From positions 158,383 to 222,382 of the forward strand of contig NZ_JACLHY010000006.1 of the NCBI RefSeq assembly GCF_014397245.1: DNA of 64,000 bases, given 5' to 3'. The notes under the pieces are model-generated. The model searched no databases, was not told the origin of the DNA, and saw nothing but the letters and a program-made list of their open reading frames with translations. The DNA is from Arenibacter arenosicollis. GTDB lineage: Bacteria; Bacteroidota; Bacteroidia; Flavobacteriales; Flavobacteriaceae. A program made the translations under genes and the position numbers. Of the stretch, positions 44,713-53,404 are shown piece by piece; position 1 is the first letter of the stretch; each line of letters begins with the position of its first letter.

Positions 44713-44909
44713 TACTTATCCCCTTTATCTTTTTCCTCATCCCCATAGCGGTCCAAACTCCACAACTGTGTGGTCTTGTACAACCCGAACATCAAAAGGA
44801 CAATTCCAATGCTTAGCGCATATTCCTCTTCGATAATACTGTCTCCCATCCCAGCAATTACTGCTCCTACTATGATGAGCACTAAATAAAAAGTCCGTTT
44901 TGTTTTCAT
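44712..44909 (-). CDS. Small two-helix membrane protein
   Basis: 65 residues: two membrane segments (YLVLIIVGAVIAGMGDSII and ALSIGIVLLMFGLYKT) and a charged tail (DRYGDEEKDKGDK). Its start has a TATTTTTG element 4 nt upstream on the minus strand, and its stop overlaps the start of the Smr gene by one base. No family recognised. Confidence 0.7.
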   Translation of the reverse strand: MKTKRTFYLVLIIVGAVIAGMGDSIIEEEYALSIGIVLLMFGLYKTTQLWSLDRYGDEEKDKGDK

Positions 44910-44913
44910 TGCC

Positions 44914-44921
44914 CAAAAATA
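44914..44921 (-). promoter_or_regulatory. Promoter -7 element directly before the small membrane-protein gene
   Basis: TATTTTTG on the minus strand, then 4 nt (ggca) and ATG at 44909. Leaderless arrangement; likely drives the membrane-protein and Smr genes. Confidence 0.65.
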
Positions 44922-44968
44922 ATAGTAATTTTCGGTAAAGAATTATATTAGCACTTTAAATAATCCTA

Positions 44969-45271
44969 ATGGCAATTCTCTGGGAACTGGAAAATTATAT
45001 GCTGCCTTGTATGAACAAGCAGATTTTCGGGATTGAATGCCCTGGTTGTGGCTTTCAACGTTCCGTTTCCTTTTTACTGGATGGTAATTTTATTGACGCC
45101 CTAAAGATATATCCCGCCATATACACCCTGATTTTTCTGGTAGGCTTTATTGGAGCTTCACTAGTGTTCAATATTAAGAATTCCTTCAAGATTAAAATTT
45201 ATCTTTTATACCTAAACGCCGGAATCATTATTATTAGTTATTCATATAAAATGATTCATTTAATACATTAA
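44969..45271 (+). CDS. DUF2752 membrane protein, copy 1
   Basis: 100 residues. The DUF2752 signature IECPGCGFQRSV near residue 22 lies just before two hydrophobic segments (AIYTLIFLVGFIGASLVF, NAGIIIISYSYKMIHL). CxGCG-type cysteines may bind metal or form a disulfide at the membrane surface. The start is ATG 44969 or the ATG at 44999 (MLPCMNKQ). First gene of a four-gene cluster of small membrane proteins, 9 nt before the CCC-motif gene. Function of the family is unknown. Confidence 0.8.
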   Translation: MAILWELENYMLPCMNKQIFGIECPGCGFQRSVSFLLDGNFIDALKIYPAIYTLIFLVGFIGASLVFNIKNSFKIKIYLLYLNAGIIIISYSYKMIHLIH

Positions 45272-45280
45272 AATAAAATT

Positions 45281-45619
45281 ATGGAACAACAAAAACTACC
45301 TAACGCAACACTGATTTTGGTTTTCGGGATTATCTCTATAGTTACCTGTTGCTGCTATGGAATTATAGGGTTGATATTTGGAATAATCGGACTTATTTTG
45401 GCAAACAAGGCAACCAATCTCTATGCTTTGGATCCCAGTATTTATGAAGGCTATAACAATGTTAAGTTAGGCAGGACCCTTTCCATTATAGGTATTATAC
45501 TTAATGTCCTAGTGGTAATATTCTTTATTTGGATCATCTCTATTATTGGATGGGATGCTCTACAGAACGAAGAACTTATGAGGGAAAGAATGGAAGATTA
45601 TTTCCAAAACCTTCAATAA
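45281..45619 (+). CDS. CCC-motif membrane protein
   Basis: 112 residues with two or three membrane segments: ATLILVFGIISIVTCCCYGI and LIFGIIGLILANKATN, then TLSIIGIILNVLVVIFFIWI. The three adjacent cysteines at about residues 24-26 are the hallmark of a Bacteroidota family named only for this motif. The remaining chain has an acidic C-terminal helix (MRERMEDYFQNLQ). It lies between a DUF2752 gene and a dispanin-like gene. Function unknown. Confidence 0.8.
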   Translation: MEQQKLPNATLILVFGIISIVTCCCYGIIGLIFGIIGLILANKATNLYALDPSIYEGYNNVKLGRTLSIIGIILNVLVVIFFIWIISIIGWDALQNEELMRERMEDYFQNLQ

Positions 45620-45655
45620 ATACATTTACGACCAATCAATCTTTTAAATTATTTT

Positions 45656-45940
45656 ATGGAAAATAATCAAACACGACCCAAACCTAACAACTATTTGGTA
45701 TTAGCTATTATCAGCACTGTATTTTGTTGCTTAATTCCTGGCATCGTCAGTATTGTAAATGCGGCCAAGGTAAATGAAGCTTATGCCCTGGGCAATTATG
45801 ATCAAGCAGAAAAAGCTTCTAAAAATGCCAAAACTTGGGCCATTGTAGGCATGGCCATTGCCGGACTATTGTGGCTTTTATATATCGCTATTTTTGGCTT
45901 TGCCTTAATTGGTGGGTTAATGAGTTCGGGTGATTTCTAA
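45656..45940 (+). CDS. CD225/dispanin-family membrane protein
   Basis: 94 residues. Signature of the CD225 family, which includes interferon-induced transmembrane proteins: first helix LVLAIISTVFCCLIPGIVSI with a Cys-Cys pair, then NAAKVNEAYALGNYDQAEKASKNAK and a second helix WAIVGMAIAGLLWLL. The A-K-x5-Y-x3-G-(D/N) spacing after the first helix is typical. Bacterial members have no proven function. Its last 11 nt overlap the next gene. Confidence 0.85.
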   Translation: MENNQTRPKPNNYLVLAIISTVFCCLIPGIVSIVNAAKVNEAYALGNYDQAEKASKNAKTWAIVGMAIAGLLWLLYIAIFGFALIGGLMSSGDF

Positions 45941-46343
45941 GAAAACAAAAATACCATTGACAATAATTTTGGGAGTAGTAATCCTTGGAATACTGCTCCT
46001 ATATTTTTTCATAAATCCAAGTAGTTCCGCTTATTTCCCCAAATGTCCATTTTTAACTACCACTGGTTATTATTGTACTGGTTGTGGTAGCCAAAGAGCC
46101 CTTCACGATTTGCTGCACTTAAATTTAATAGGTGTTGCACGGCATAATATCCTCTTTATTCCCGCTTTCTTGTTGATCGCTTATCATTGGGCTCGTAATT
46201 ACACTCCTTTAAAAAACAAAAAAACACTACCAGACCTTATATATCATCCCAAAACACCGCTAGTACTTTTCATATTAATTGCGCTATTTACAATTTTAAG
46301 GAATGTAAACATTTATCCTTTTACCCATTTGGCTCCTGGATAA
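45930..46343 (+). CDS. DUF2752 membrane protein, copy 2
   Basis: 137 residues from a GTG start that lies inside the upstream gene (11-nt overlap, translational coupling). An N-terminal membrane helix (LTIILGVVILGILLLYFFI) is followed by the family motif YYCTGCGSQRALHDLLHLN near residue 45, then two more helices (ILFIPAFLLIAYHWA, LVLFILIALFTILRNV). It differs from copy 1 by the extra helix and a second Cys (CPFL) upstream of the motif. It closes the cluster. Confidence 0.8.
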   Translation: MISKKTKIPLTIILGVVILGILLLYFFINPSSSAYFPKCPFLTTTGYYCTGCGSQRALHDLLHLNLIGVARHNILFIPAFLLIAYHWARNYTPLKNKKTLPDLIYHPKTPLVLFILIALFTILRNVNIYPFTHLAPG

Positions 46344-46398
46344 AATAAAAGCCCACTATAAAGACAATAACGGGCAATAAATTAAAATTTAAAGAAAA

Positions 46399-47679
46399 TT
46401 ATTTTTCAAACTTCTTAAGTGTTTTTATAATAATCCCCACACATTCCAAGAGCTGCTCCTTGTTCATTACCAAAGGTGGTGCGAACCTTATAATATTGCC
46501 ATGGGTTGGTTTGGCCAAGAGACCGTTTTCTTTTAAGGCCATACAAATATCCCAAGCCGTAGAACTGTCTTCAGTATCATTTATCAATATGGCATTTAAT
46601 AAGCCTTTGCCCCTAACGGCATTCACAATATTACACGTTGGAATAAATTTATTGAGTTCTTCCCTAAAAATTTCTCCGAGTTGAAAAGCGTTCTCTGCCA
46701 AGCCCTCCTCCTTGACCACCTCAAGTGCAGCTATCCCAACAGCGGCTGCTACTGGATTACCTCCAAAGGTACTGCCATGACTACCTGGTGTTATAACTTC
46801 CATAATTTCATCATTGGCCAGAACCCCAGAAATTGGGTAGGCCCCACCTGAAAGTGCCTTTCCTAAAATTAAAATATCCGGCTTCACTTCAGGTGTCCCG
46901 CTGCAATGCTTTTCCGGACAATCACAGTTACCGCAGGTTGCCAATAATTTTCCGGTACGGGCTATCCCAGTCTGCACTTCATCAGCAATAAAAAGAACGT
47001 TGTGCATTTTACATAATTCCTTTGCCTTCGCGAGATATCCTTCCGACGGCACAAAGACTCCGGCTTCACCCTGTATGGGTTCTACCAGGAATCCTGCTAT
47101 ATTTTTATTTCCTTCCAAAGCCTCTTCCAACGCAGAAAGATTATCATACTCAATTTTAATAAAGCCTTCGGTATAGGGTCCGTAATTTTTATGGGCCACG
47201 GAATCGTTTGAAAATGAGATTATAGTGGTAGTTCGTCCGTGAAAATTATTTTCACAAACTATGATCTGTGCTTGATTTTCAGGAACCCCTTTTTTCTCAT
47301 AAGCCCATTTTCTACAAATTTTTAGTGCAGTCTCCACGGCTTCCGCCCCGGTATTCATGGGCAACAACTTGTCATACCCAAATGTTTCCGCAGCCAACTT
47401 TTCAAACTTACCTAGCATATCATTGTAAAAGGCCCTGGAAGTTAAAGTGAGCGTTTGCGCTTGCTTTATCATGGCATTCACGATTTTAGGATGACAATGA
47501 CCTTGATTTACCGCTGAATAGGCAGATAAGAAATCGTAATACTTTTTTCCTTCTACATCCCAAACATACACCCCTTCTCCCCTACTTAAAACTACAGGTA
47601 AAGGATGATAGTTGTGTGCTCCGAATCTTTCTTCTAATGCAATTGCATCCTTAGAAGTTAATTTTTCTAAAACTGACAT
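46399..47679 (-). CDS. rocD: Ornithine-oxo-acid aminotransferase
   Basis: 426-residue PLP enzyme converting ornithine to glutamate semialdehyde. Landmarks: SAYSAVNQGHCHPKIVNAM near residue 55, NTGAEAVETALKICRKWAY near 110, NFHGRTTTIISFSND near 145, FIADEVQTGIARTGKL near 230 and the PLP lysine in LILGKALSGGAYPISG near 270. Between these last two is a cysteine-rich insert, CGNCDCPEKHC (residues about 248-258). Arginine/ornithine catabolism. Single gene with no clear terminator in the 55 bp after it. Confidence 0.92.
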   Translation of the reverse strand: MSVLEKLTSKDAIALEERFGAHNYHPLPVVLSRGEGVYVWDVEGKKYYDFLSAYSAVNQGHCHPKIVNAMIKQAQTLTLTSRAFYNDMLGKFEKLAAETFGYDKLLPMNTGAEAVETALKICRKWAYEKKGVPENQAQIIVCENNFHGRTTTIISFSNDSVAHKNYGPYTEGFIKIEYDNLSALEEALEGNKNIAGFLVEPIQGEAGVFVPSEGYLAKAKELCKMHNVLFIADEVQTGIARTGKLLATCGNCDCPEKHCSGTPEVKPDILILGKALSGGAYPISGVLANDEIMEVITPGSHGSTFGGNPVAAAVGIAALEVVKEEGLAENAFQLGEIFREELNKFIPTCNIVNAVRGKGLLNAILINDTEDSSTAWDICMALKENGLLAKPTHGNIIRFAPPLVMNKEQLLECVGIIIKTLKKFEK

Positions 47680-47824
47680 GATCTGATAACTATTAAATAA
47701 AACTTTACAATTCCTTCTTGGGGAGAGAAATCATCCTTCTTTTGTAGAGACTGCAAATTACGAATAGTAATTTGCATCCTAAAATATTTTGTGAATTGAT
47801 TTTTGTTTCGGAAAAACCTGCCAA

Positions 47825-48730
47825 TCAATCCTTTAGATCAAAACTGGCACTAACAGGATAATGATCCGACAAATACCAATTTCCCTCTCCATTGTGGACT
47901 TTAGCATCCAAAGATTTCATGTATAACTCAGGTGAAACCATAATATAATCTATTCGTTCCAGACGTGAAACCAGTTGTTCAGAGCTTTCATTATTCACCT
48001 CCGCCAAAACCTGTCCTGGGAAACTACCTCTAGCAGCTAAACCAGCAGAATATTTTTGTACTAGATCATACAAAGGAAACGATAGGAATTTGGACATTAC
48101 GGCATAATCAAAGTTGCCATTGACCAAATTGCCATCCAACCCTTTTCCCACATTGGAATTCCTTAATCTATTTAATAATTTACCATGGGGATCATATAAA
48201 TCGGCATCAAAAGGAGAATGGGCATTAAAATCCCCCAAGACTACATAATTTGAAGTGGTTTTTGCAATATTCTCCAATTTTCTTACTACGATACTAGCTT
48301 CCTCACGCCTTCGAGCTATGCTACCTGGATGTAAGTGTACAACCATGAAATCAATTCCGTTTGTTTTACAATGCAGCGCACCATGATGCATCCCCTCCGT
48401 TATTTTTTCTTTTACTTCGATGGGGTATTTAGAAGTAAAACCTACGGAATAACCGGTCGTTTTTAATAAAACAGAAAAGGAATGGCCCCAAGATAGGGCA
48501 TCCACCTGTAACTTTTCGGAGGTGTAGGCGCATAATTCCTGCAAGGCAACAACATCTGGAGTTTGGTCCTTGATCCAATTTTGAACTTTTTCCCTTCTTT
48601 CTTGATCTTTGCCCCAGTCATAACCATTCCAAATATTATAGGTGATGATTTTAAAATTGTTTTTTTTGTCTTGGGATGTCAATAATAATGGGAGCAATAC
48701 TAGAATCCAAAAAATATTTCGAAATTTCAT
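47825..48730 (-). CDS. Secreted endonuclease/exonuclease/phosphatase-family protein
   Basis: 301 residues with a signal peptide (IFWILVLLPLLLTSQ). The EEP fold is complete: TYNIWNGYDWG near residue 32, DVVALQELCAY near 60, MVVHLHPGS near 130, VLGDFNAHSPFDADLYDP near 165 and the final LSDHYPVSA near 290. It cleaves phosphodiesters, possibly in nucleic acid, sphingolipid-like or sugar-linked substrates. Its ATG overlaps the glycosidase stop (ATGA), so it is translated with the glycosidase and belongs to the sulfatase-glycosidase cluster; that suggests work on an extracellular polymer. Confidence 0.85.
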   Translation of the reverse strand: MKFRNIFWILVLLPLLLTSQDKKNNFKIITYNIWNGYDWGKDQERREKVQNWIKDQTPDVVALQELCAYTSEKLQVDALSWGHSFSVLLKTTGYSVGFTSKYPIEVKEKITEGMHHGALHCKTNGIDFMVVHLHPGSIARRREEASIVVRKLENIAKTTSNYVVLGDFNAHSPFDADLYDPHGKLLNRLRNSNVGKGLDGNLVNGNFDYAVMSKFLSFPLYDLVQKYSAGLAARGSFPGQVLAEVNNESSEQLVSRLERIDYIMVSPELYMKSLDAKVHNGEGNWYLSDHYPVSASFDLKD

Positions 48731-49800
48731 TCTTTTAGATTTATTTTAAAAACATGGCCAACAGTTCTGTCCCCACCAAAAATATTCCATCCAGATGGCC
48801 CATACAAATATGCCGGTTTGTTATTTATCATTAAAATTTTGGGACGTTCCAACTTGGGGGCGGCACCATATATCTTCACCGCTTTTTTAGGTTCATAATC
48901 CTTGTAATAGGTTGGTAATAAATCATAGCCAACAGTGGCGTCCTCCCAATTAAAAGTATGTCCGTCCTTTGACTTCCAAAGTGTTCCTCCGCCAACTATG
49001 CCCGTATTTTGACCATGATTGTCCGTGGTCAACAAATAAATATGATCTTGATAGGCAAAAACGGTACCATCTTCCAAGGTTCCTTTATTGGAGGTAACCG
49101 GTTTTTCCTGAATAGTATATGGACCTTTTAATTTGGTTGCCGTAGCCAAACCATACTTTAGAATCCCATCCGTGGTTTTAGTTTTAAAATACAGATAGTA
49201 CTTCCCATTTACTTCCAATAAAGCGGGATTGGCCACTCCCATATTGGATTTATAATTCCATTTTTGAGGATTTTCGGCATTTAAGACCATCCCGTCCTTA
49301 CCCACTTTTTCCCATGGACCAAACGGGGATTTTGCAATTGCCATACCAATGCGCTGATTACCCGGATGTGGTGGTTGATGATAATTGGTGTTCGCTATAT
49401 ACAACAACACAAAGTTCTTGCCCACCTTCTTGATTTCCGGGTTGTGCGGAGCATATTTATCCCAGGTATCCTTTCCTGTACCTTTTATGGCCACATCGGA
49501 AAAAACAAATGGTCCTTCTGGTGAATCGGAAATATAATGGGCAATTTCGGAAGATTTTCTCCATGCTGGATTAACATTCTTTTCCCGCCATCGTGCTACG
49601 AATAAGTGCGTTTTTCCATCCTCATCCTGTATGGGTGCACAGCCCCAAATGGTATAATTTTCATCTTGAACGGCAACGCCCTTATATTCCAAATTCTGGG
49701 CGATAAAAGATAAGGGCATTTGCAAAGACGTGTCTTGGGCATACCCAAAATCAACGACCAAGAGTGTGGTAATAGCAAACAGTTTTATAACGTACTTCAT
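48727..49800 (-). CDS. Secreted beta-propeller glycoside hydrolase (GH43-like)
   Basis: 357 residues: signal peptide (LFAITTLLVVDFGYA) then five propeller blades with family-like segments NYTIWGCAPIQDEDGKTHLF near residue 47, WDKYAPHNPEIKKVGKNFVL near 115, NMGVANPALLEVNGKYYLYF near 192 and GTLEDGTVFAYQDHIYLL near 240. The order matches five-bladed glycosidases such as GH43, but I cannot name the subfamily. It lies between a truncated homologue and an EEP protein, downstream of a sulfatase, so a sulfated algal or other marine polysaccharide is the likely target. Four-nt overlap with the EEP gene. Confidence 0.8.
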   Translation of the reverse strand: MKYVIKLFAITTLLVVDFGYAQDTSLQMPLSFIAQNLEYKGVAVQDENYTIWGCAPIQDEDGKTHLFVARWREKNVNPAWRKSSEIAHYISDSPEGPFVFSDVAIKGTGKDTWDKYAPHNPEIKKVGKNFVLLYIANTNYHQPPHPGNQRIGMAIAKSPFGPWEKVGKDGMVLNAENPQKWNYKSNMGVANPALLEVNGKYYLYFKTKTTDGILKYGLATATKLKGPYTIQEKPVTSNKGTLEDGTVFAYQDHIYLLTTDNHGQNTGIVGGGTLWKSKDGHTFNWEDATVGYDLLPTYYKDYEPKKAVKIYGAAPKLERPKILMINNKPAYLYGPSGWNIFGGDRTVGHVFKINLKE

Positions 49801-49884
49801 TTACAATATTAAATTTACTTTTAAATCGGCGCTAATTCGCGGATGATATGGTTTTTATATCTGATTGGATTAATAATTCTCGTA

Positions 49885-50208
49885 TTATTCCATAACAACC
49901 TCCAATGGAAACTGTACATTAAAAGAACTGCCATCATTTTTTGAGTTTACATTTCCCACTGCACCTGCAGCGTACAGATATTGGGGCATACCGTCTTCAC
50001 CCTTAATTGCACGGGCTCCCCAAATAAAATAATTTGGAATTTGAAATATAGATGTACCAAGGATTTCGTTTGGAGAAACCGTTGCATCCACTTTTATGGC
50101 ATCAATTTTTCCAGGAAGGATCTTAATGCTTTGAGCACTACTAAAATTAGCATTGGCCATACATAACACAACAAACACCAATTTGCGATAAGTAAGAATC
50201 ACATTCAT
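49885..50208 (-). pseudogene. Truncated paralogue of the adjacent glycoside hydrolase
   Basis: About 107 residues from ATG 50208 with a signal peptide (LVFVVLCMANANFSSAQ). Then NYFIWGARAIKGEDGMPQYL closely parallels NYTIWGCAPIQDEDGKTHLF in the neighbouring glycosidase, so this is the first blade of the same fold. After it the chain ends with VNSKNDGSSFNVQFPLEVVM and a stop, where the full enzyme would continue for 250 residues. It looks like a remnant of a second glycosidase copy, either truncated or internally deleted; a small functional protein cannot be excluded. Confidence 0.55.
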
Positions 50209-50282
50209 TTTAATAAAGCATATATTTGGTAGAATTGAAGCACTCCTCCCTTTATTTTGTCCAGAATCAATTGATAAATACA

Positions 50283-51749
50283 CTATTGCGATCCATATTG
50301 GATACCCAAATCATTGGTTCTAATTTCCTGTAATTTTTCCCCTAAAATCTTTTGCATTTCCTTAACCACATCACCATAAGCAGGGTTATGCGCCAAATTA
50401 TTATACTGTTTGGCATCATGCTCCATATCAAAGAGTTCCATTCCAGCTCCTGCGTCTTCATCGTATTGTATATATGCCCATTTATGGTTGCGTAACAAAA
50501 AGGACTTTCCTCCTTGGCTTACGGAAAAGGCATAATCCCTTACTTCCAAACTGGGGTCGTCCAAAGTTTTCACAAGACTTTTACCCTGTAACTGATCGGA
50601 AGCCTTGATCCCAGCCAATTCGGCCAGTGTGGGATATAGGTCCAACAGTTCAGAAAAGGAACTACAAACTGCCGGTGCCTTTCCTGGTACCTTTATTACC
50701 AAAGGAACCCGAACCGATTCCTCATGAAGGCTTACTTTCATCCAAAAACGATGCTCCCCCAAATGGAAACCATGATCTGAAGTAAAAACAACAATGGTAT
50801 TTTCATCCAATCCTTCTTCCTTTAAAGTCTTTAATATTCTTCCTACCTGTGAATCCATATAGGATACTGAAGCGTAGTACCCAGCTACCGCCTTTTTCTC
50901 CTGTTCTTCTGACATTTCACCATTAACGCTGGTGACGTAGTTTATTCCACGGGCGGGAATGTCGTCCCAATCATTTTCAACCATAGGAGGCAATACCATT
51001 TGCTCATGTGGATAAGTTTCAAAATACTTTCGGGGCGCAACAAAAGGTACGTGGGGCCTTACAAGTCCTACCGCCAAAAAGAACGGATTATTTTTGTGCT
51101 CTTTAATAAGTTCAATAGCTTTTTCGGCTGTTTTTCCATCGGAATGCACCAAATCATCTCCGTCCGCCTTTACGATAGTCATTACGTTACCGCCCTTTCT
51201 AGGCTTCAGTCCAAAAGGATTGTTTTGAACCAATTCAGCCTCCCCCTCGGCGGTCCATTCCGGCCCCTGACTGTTAAAGCGTTCGGTCCACGAGGCCTCG
51301 TCATCCTGACCATTGGAACCCGTTTCTATATCTATAGGCACCCCCATATGATAAATTTTGCTCACCCGTGCAGTATAATAGCCGTTATCCTTAAATAATT
51401 GTGAAAGTGACTTACGCGAAGGGCCCACATTATCCCGGCCACTTACGTAGCCATAAGTATTTGTAGCGTTGGGATAGTAGCCAAACATTAGGGAGGCCCT
51501 AGAAGGGCCACAGACCGGGTATTGAGTGTAAGCCCTAGTATACTTGGTACCTTCAGCTGCCAATTGATCTATATTGGGTGTGCGCGAGGCTCGATTCTCA
51601 TAGGACGAGACTGCAGTAGCTGTTAGATCATCCGCTATTATAAACAGAACATTAGGTTTATTAGTTTTTATCTTTTTCCTGAACTTGCCCTGCTGCGCTT
51701 GTCCAGAGAAAAAACCTATCATGAGGAGACAAAAAAACAATTTTCTCAT
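50283..51749 (-). CDS. Secreted sulfatase (iduronate-2-sulfatase-like, type I)
   Basis: 488 residues with a signal peptide (LFFCLLMIGFFSGQA). Sulfatase motifs are intact: IIADDLTATAVSSYENRASR near residue 38, the formylglycine site CGPSRASLMFG near 80 (C-x-P-S-R, Cys type), DSQVGRILKTLKEEGLDEN near 295, VVFTSDHGFHLGEHRFW near 315 and HEESVRVPLVIKVPG near 340. The Cys is modified by an anaerobic or aerobic maturase not present here. The family hydrolyses sulfate esters on glycans. Next to a glycosidase and an EEP protein it forms a small polysaccharide-use cluster without a SusC/D pair. Confidence 0.92.
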   Translation of the reverse strand: MRKLFFCLLMIGFFSGQAQQGKFRKKIKTNKPNVLFIIADDLTATAVSSYENRASRTPNIDQLAAEGTKYTRAYTQYPVCGPSRASLMFGYYPNATNTYGYVSGRDNVGPSRKSLSQLFKDNGYYTARVSKIYHMGVPIDIETGSNGQDDEASWTERFNSQGPEWTAEGEAELVQNNPFGLKPRKGGNVMTIVKADGDDLVHSDGKTAEKAIELIKEHKNNPFFLAVGLVRPHVPFVAPRKYFETYPHEQMVLPPMVENDWDDIPARGINYVTSVNGEMSEEQEKKAVAGYYASVSYMDSQVGRILKTLKEEGLDENTIVVFTSDHGFHLGEHRFWMKVSLHEESVRVPLVIKVPGKAPAVCSSFSELLDLYPTLAELAGIKASDQLQGKSLVKTLDDPSLEVRDYAFSVSQGGKSFLLRNHKWAYIQYDEDAGAGMELFDMEHDAKQYNNLAHNPAYGDVVKEMQKILGEKLQEIRTNDLGIQYGSQ

Positions 51750-51965
51750 TGTAACTAATTTTTTAGGATTTAAAAATAGTGATATTCAATTATTTCTCAA
51801 GGATTACCCATCCACTCCCTCTAACTTTTAAAAGGTACACTATCAGCTATGGACCAAACAATTTTAAATGGCAATTCCCATTTCATTTTCACCATAGTCA
51901 AAACGAATCTAATAAATACAAATAAGACTGTGTTAAAAAGCACCATAAATCCTAAAAAATTCTCC

Positions 51966-51973
51966 TATTTTTG
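51966..51973 (+). promoter_or_regulatory. Promoter -7 element directly before rlmD
   Basis: TATTTTTG, 4 nt (cgcc) before ATG 51978. It decides the start against the in-frame ATG at 51849, which lies upstream of this promoter. Confidence 0.7.
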
Positions 51974-51977
51974 CGCC

Positions 51978-53393
51978 ATGCGTAGAAAGAATACTAGACA
52001 AGTTTTTGAAAATGTAGAAGTGGTGGATGCTGGAGCCAAAGGTAAAACTATTGGCAAGGCACCCGATGGTAGGGTAATTTTCTTGACCAATACCGTACCA
52101 GGGGATGTTGTGGACGTTGAAACCACTAAAAAAAGAAAGGCCTATTTTGAAGGAATCGCCACTAAATTCCATACTTTTTCGGACAAAAGGACCACTCCAG
52201 TATGTGAACATTTTGGAGTTTGCGGCGGCTGTAAGTGGCAAGATATGGGCTATGAGCACCAGCTATTCTATAAACAAAAAGAGGTTGAGAATAATCTACG
52301 AAGGATTGGGCATTTGGAATTACCCAAAACAAATACCATCTTGGGATCCCAAAAACAGTACTTCTATAGGAACAAGATGGAATTTTCCTTTTCGGACAGT
52401 AGGTGGTTGACCTTGGAAGAAATAAACTCGGGTAAGGAAATTGAAGATAAAAATGCTTTGGGATTTCATATTCCTGGGATGTGGGATAAAATATTGGACA
52501 TCAAAAAATGTCATTTACAAGAAGATCCCTCCAATGCCATTAGATTGGAAATAAAGGATTTTGCTATTAAGAACGGGCTTACTTTCTTTAATCCTAGAAA
52601 TCAATGGGGCATGCTCCGAACAGTGATGATCCGTACTTCCTCTATTGGTGAAATTATGGTTATGGTCCAGTTTTACGAGGACGACTTCGAAAAGCGGGAA
52701 TTGTTGATGAACCATTTAGCAACAACCTTTCCAGAGATTACCTCCTTATTATATGTCATCAATCAAAAACAAAATGACACCATATATGACCAAGAAATCA
52801 TATGTCATTCTGGTCGCGACCACATATTTGAGGAAATGGAAGGGCTAAAGTTTAAAATAAATGCCAAGTCATTTTATCAAACCAACTCGGACCAGGCCTA
52901 TGAACTTTACAAGATAACCAGGGATTTCGCCGGACTTACCGGAAATGAATTGGTTTATGATCTTTACACAGGTACAGGCACCATTGCCCAATTTGTGGCT
53001 AAAAAAGCCAAAAAAGTCGTAGGCATAGAGGCCGTTCCTGAAGCCATTGCCGATGCCAAAGCCAATGCCGAAAGAAATAAAATAGATAATGTAGATTTCT
53101 TTGTAGGGGATATGAAGAACGTCTTTAATCCAAGTTTTATTAAGGAACACGGGAAACCCGACCTTATTATAACCGACCCTCCAAGAGATGGCATGCATGC
53201 CGCAGTTGTGCAGCAAATTTTGACCATAGCCCCTGAAAAGGTTGTCTATGTTAGTTGCAATAGTGCAACACAAGCAAGGGATTTGGAATTAATGAAGGAG
53301 GATTATGAAATAATGAAGGTGCAACCAGTGGATATGTTTCCGCAAACCCATCATGTTGAAAATGTTGTACTTTTGAAAAAACGGATTAAATAA
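51978..53393 (+). CDS. rlmD: 23S rRNA m5U methyltransferase (RlmD/RumA family)
   Basis: 471 residues. N-terminal TRAM domain (about 10-65, GKAPDGRVIFLTNTVPGDVV) followed by the Fe-S cysteines CEHFGVCGGCKWQ near residue 75 and a later Cys near 180. The class I methyltransferase core has LYTGTGTIAQFVAKKAKKVV near 335, TDPPRDGMH near 400 and the catalytic VYVSCNSATQARDL near 425. It forms m5U in rRNA, or possibly in tRNA for a few relatives. I chose ATG 51978 because TATTTTTG lies 4 nt upstream; the ATG at 51849 has no support. It leads an operon with DUF6452 and DUF6048. Confidence 0.92.
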   Translation: MRRKNTRQVFENVEVVDAGAKGKTIGKAPDGRVIFLTNTVPGDVVDVETTKKRKAYFEGIATKFHTFSDKRTTPVCEHFGVCGGCKWQDMGYEHQLFYKQKEVENNLRRIGHLELPKTNTILGSQKQYFYRNKMEFSFSDSRWLTLEEINSGKEIEDKNALGFHIPGMWDKILDIKKCHLQEDPSNAIRLEIKDFAIKNGLTFFNPRNQWGMLRTVMIRTSSIGEIMVMVQFYEDDFEKRELLMNHLATTFPEITSLLYVINQKQNDTIYDQEIICHSGRDHIFEEMEGLKFKINAKSFYQTNSDQAYELYKITRDFAGLTGNELVYDLYTGTGTIAQFVAKKAKKVVGIEAVPEAIADAKANAERNKIDNVDFFVGDMKNVFNPSFIKEHGKPDLIITDPPRDGMHAAVVQQILTIAPEKVVYVSCNSATQARDLELMKEDYEIMKVQPVDMFPQTHHVENVVLLKKRIK

Positions 53394-53404
53394 TCCAACC
53401 AAAC

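Noticed and set aside
46347..46375. GCCC...GGGC short inverted repeat after the DUF2752 gene
   Set aside because: Only a 4-bp stem with a long loop and no T run; not a convincing terminator.
51849..51977. N-terminal extension of rlmD by 43 residues
   Set aside because: It lies upstream of the TATTTTTG promoter element and gives a sequence unlike RumA/RlmD N-termini; ATG 51978 fits the TRAM domain start.
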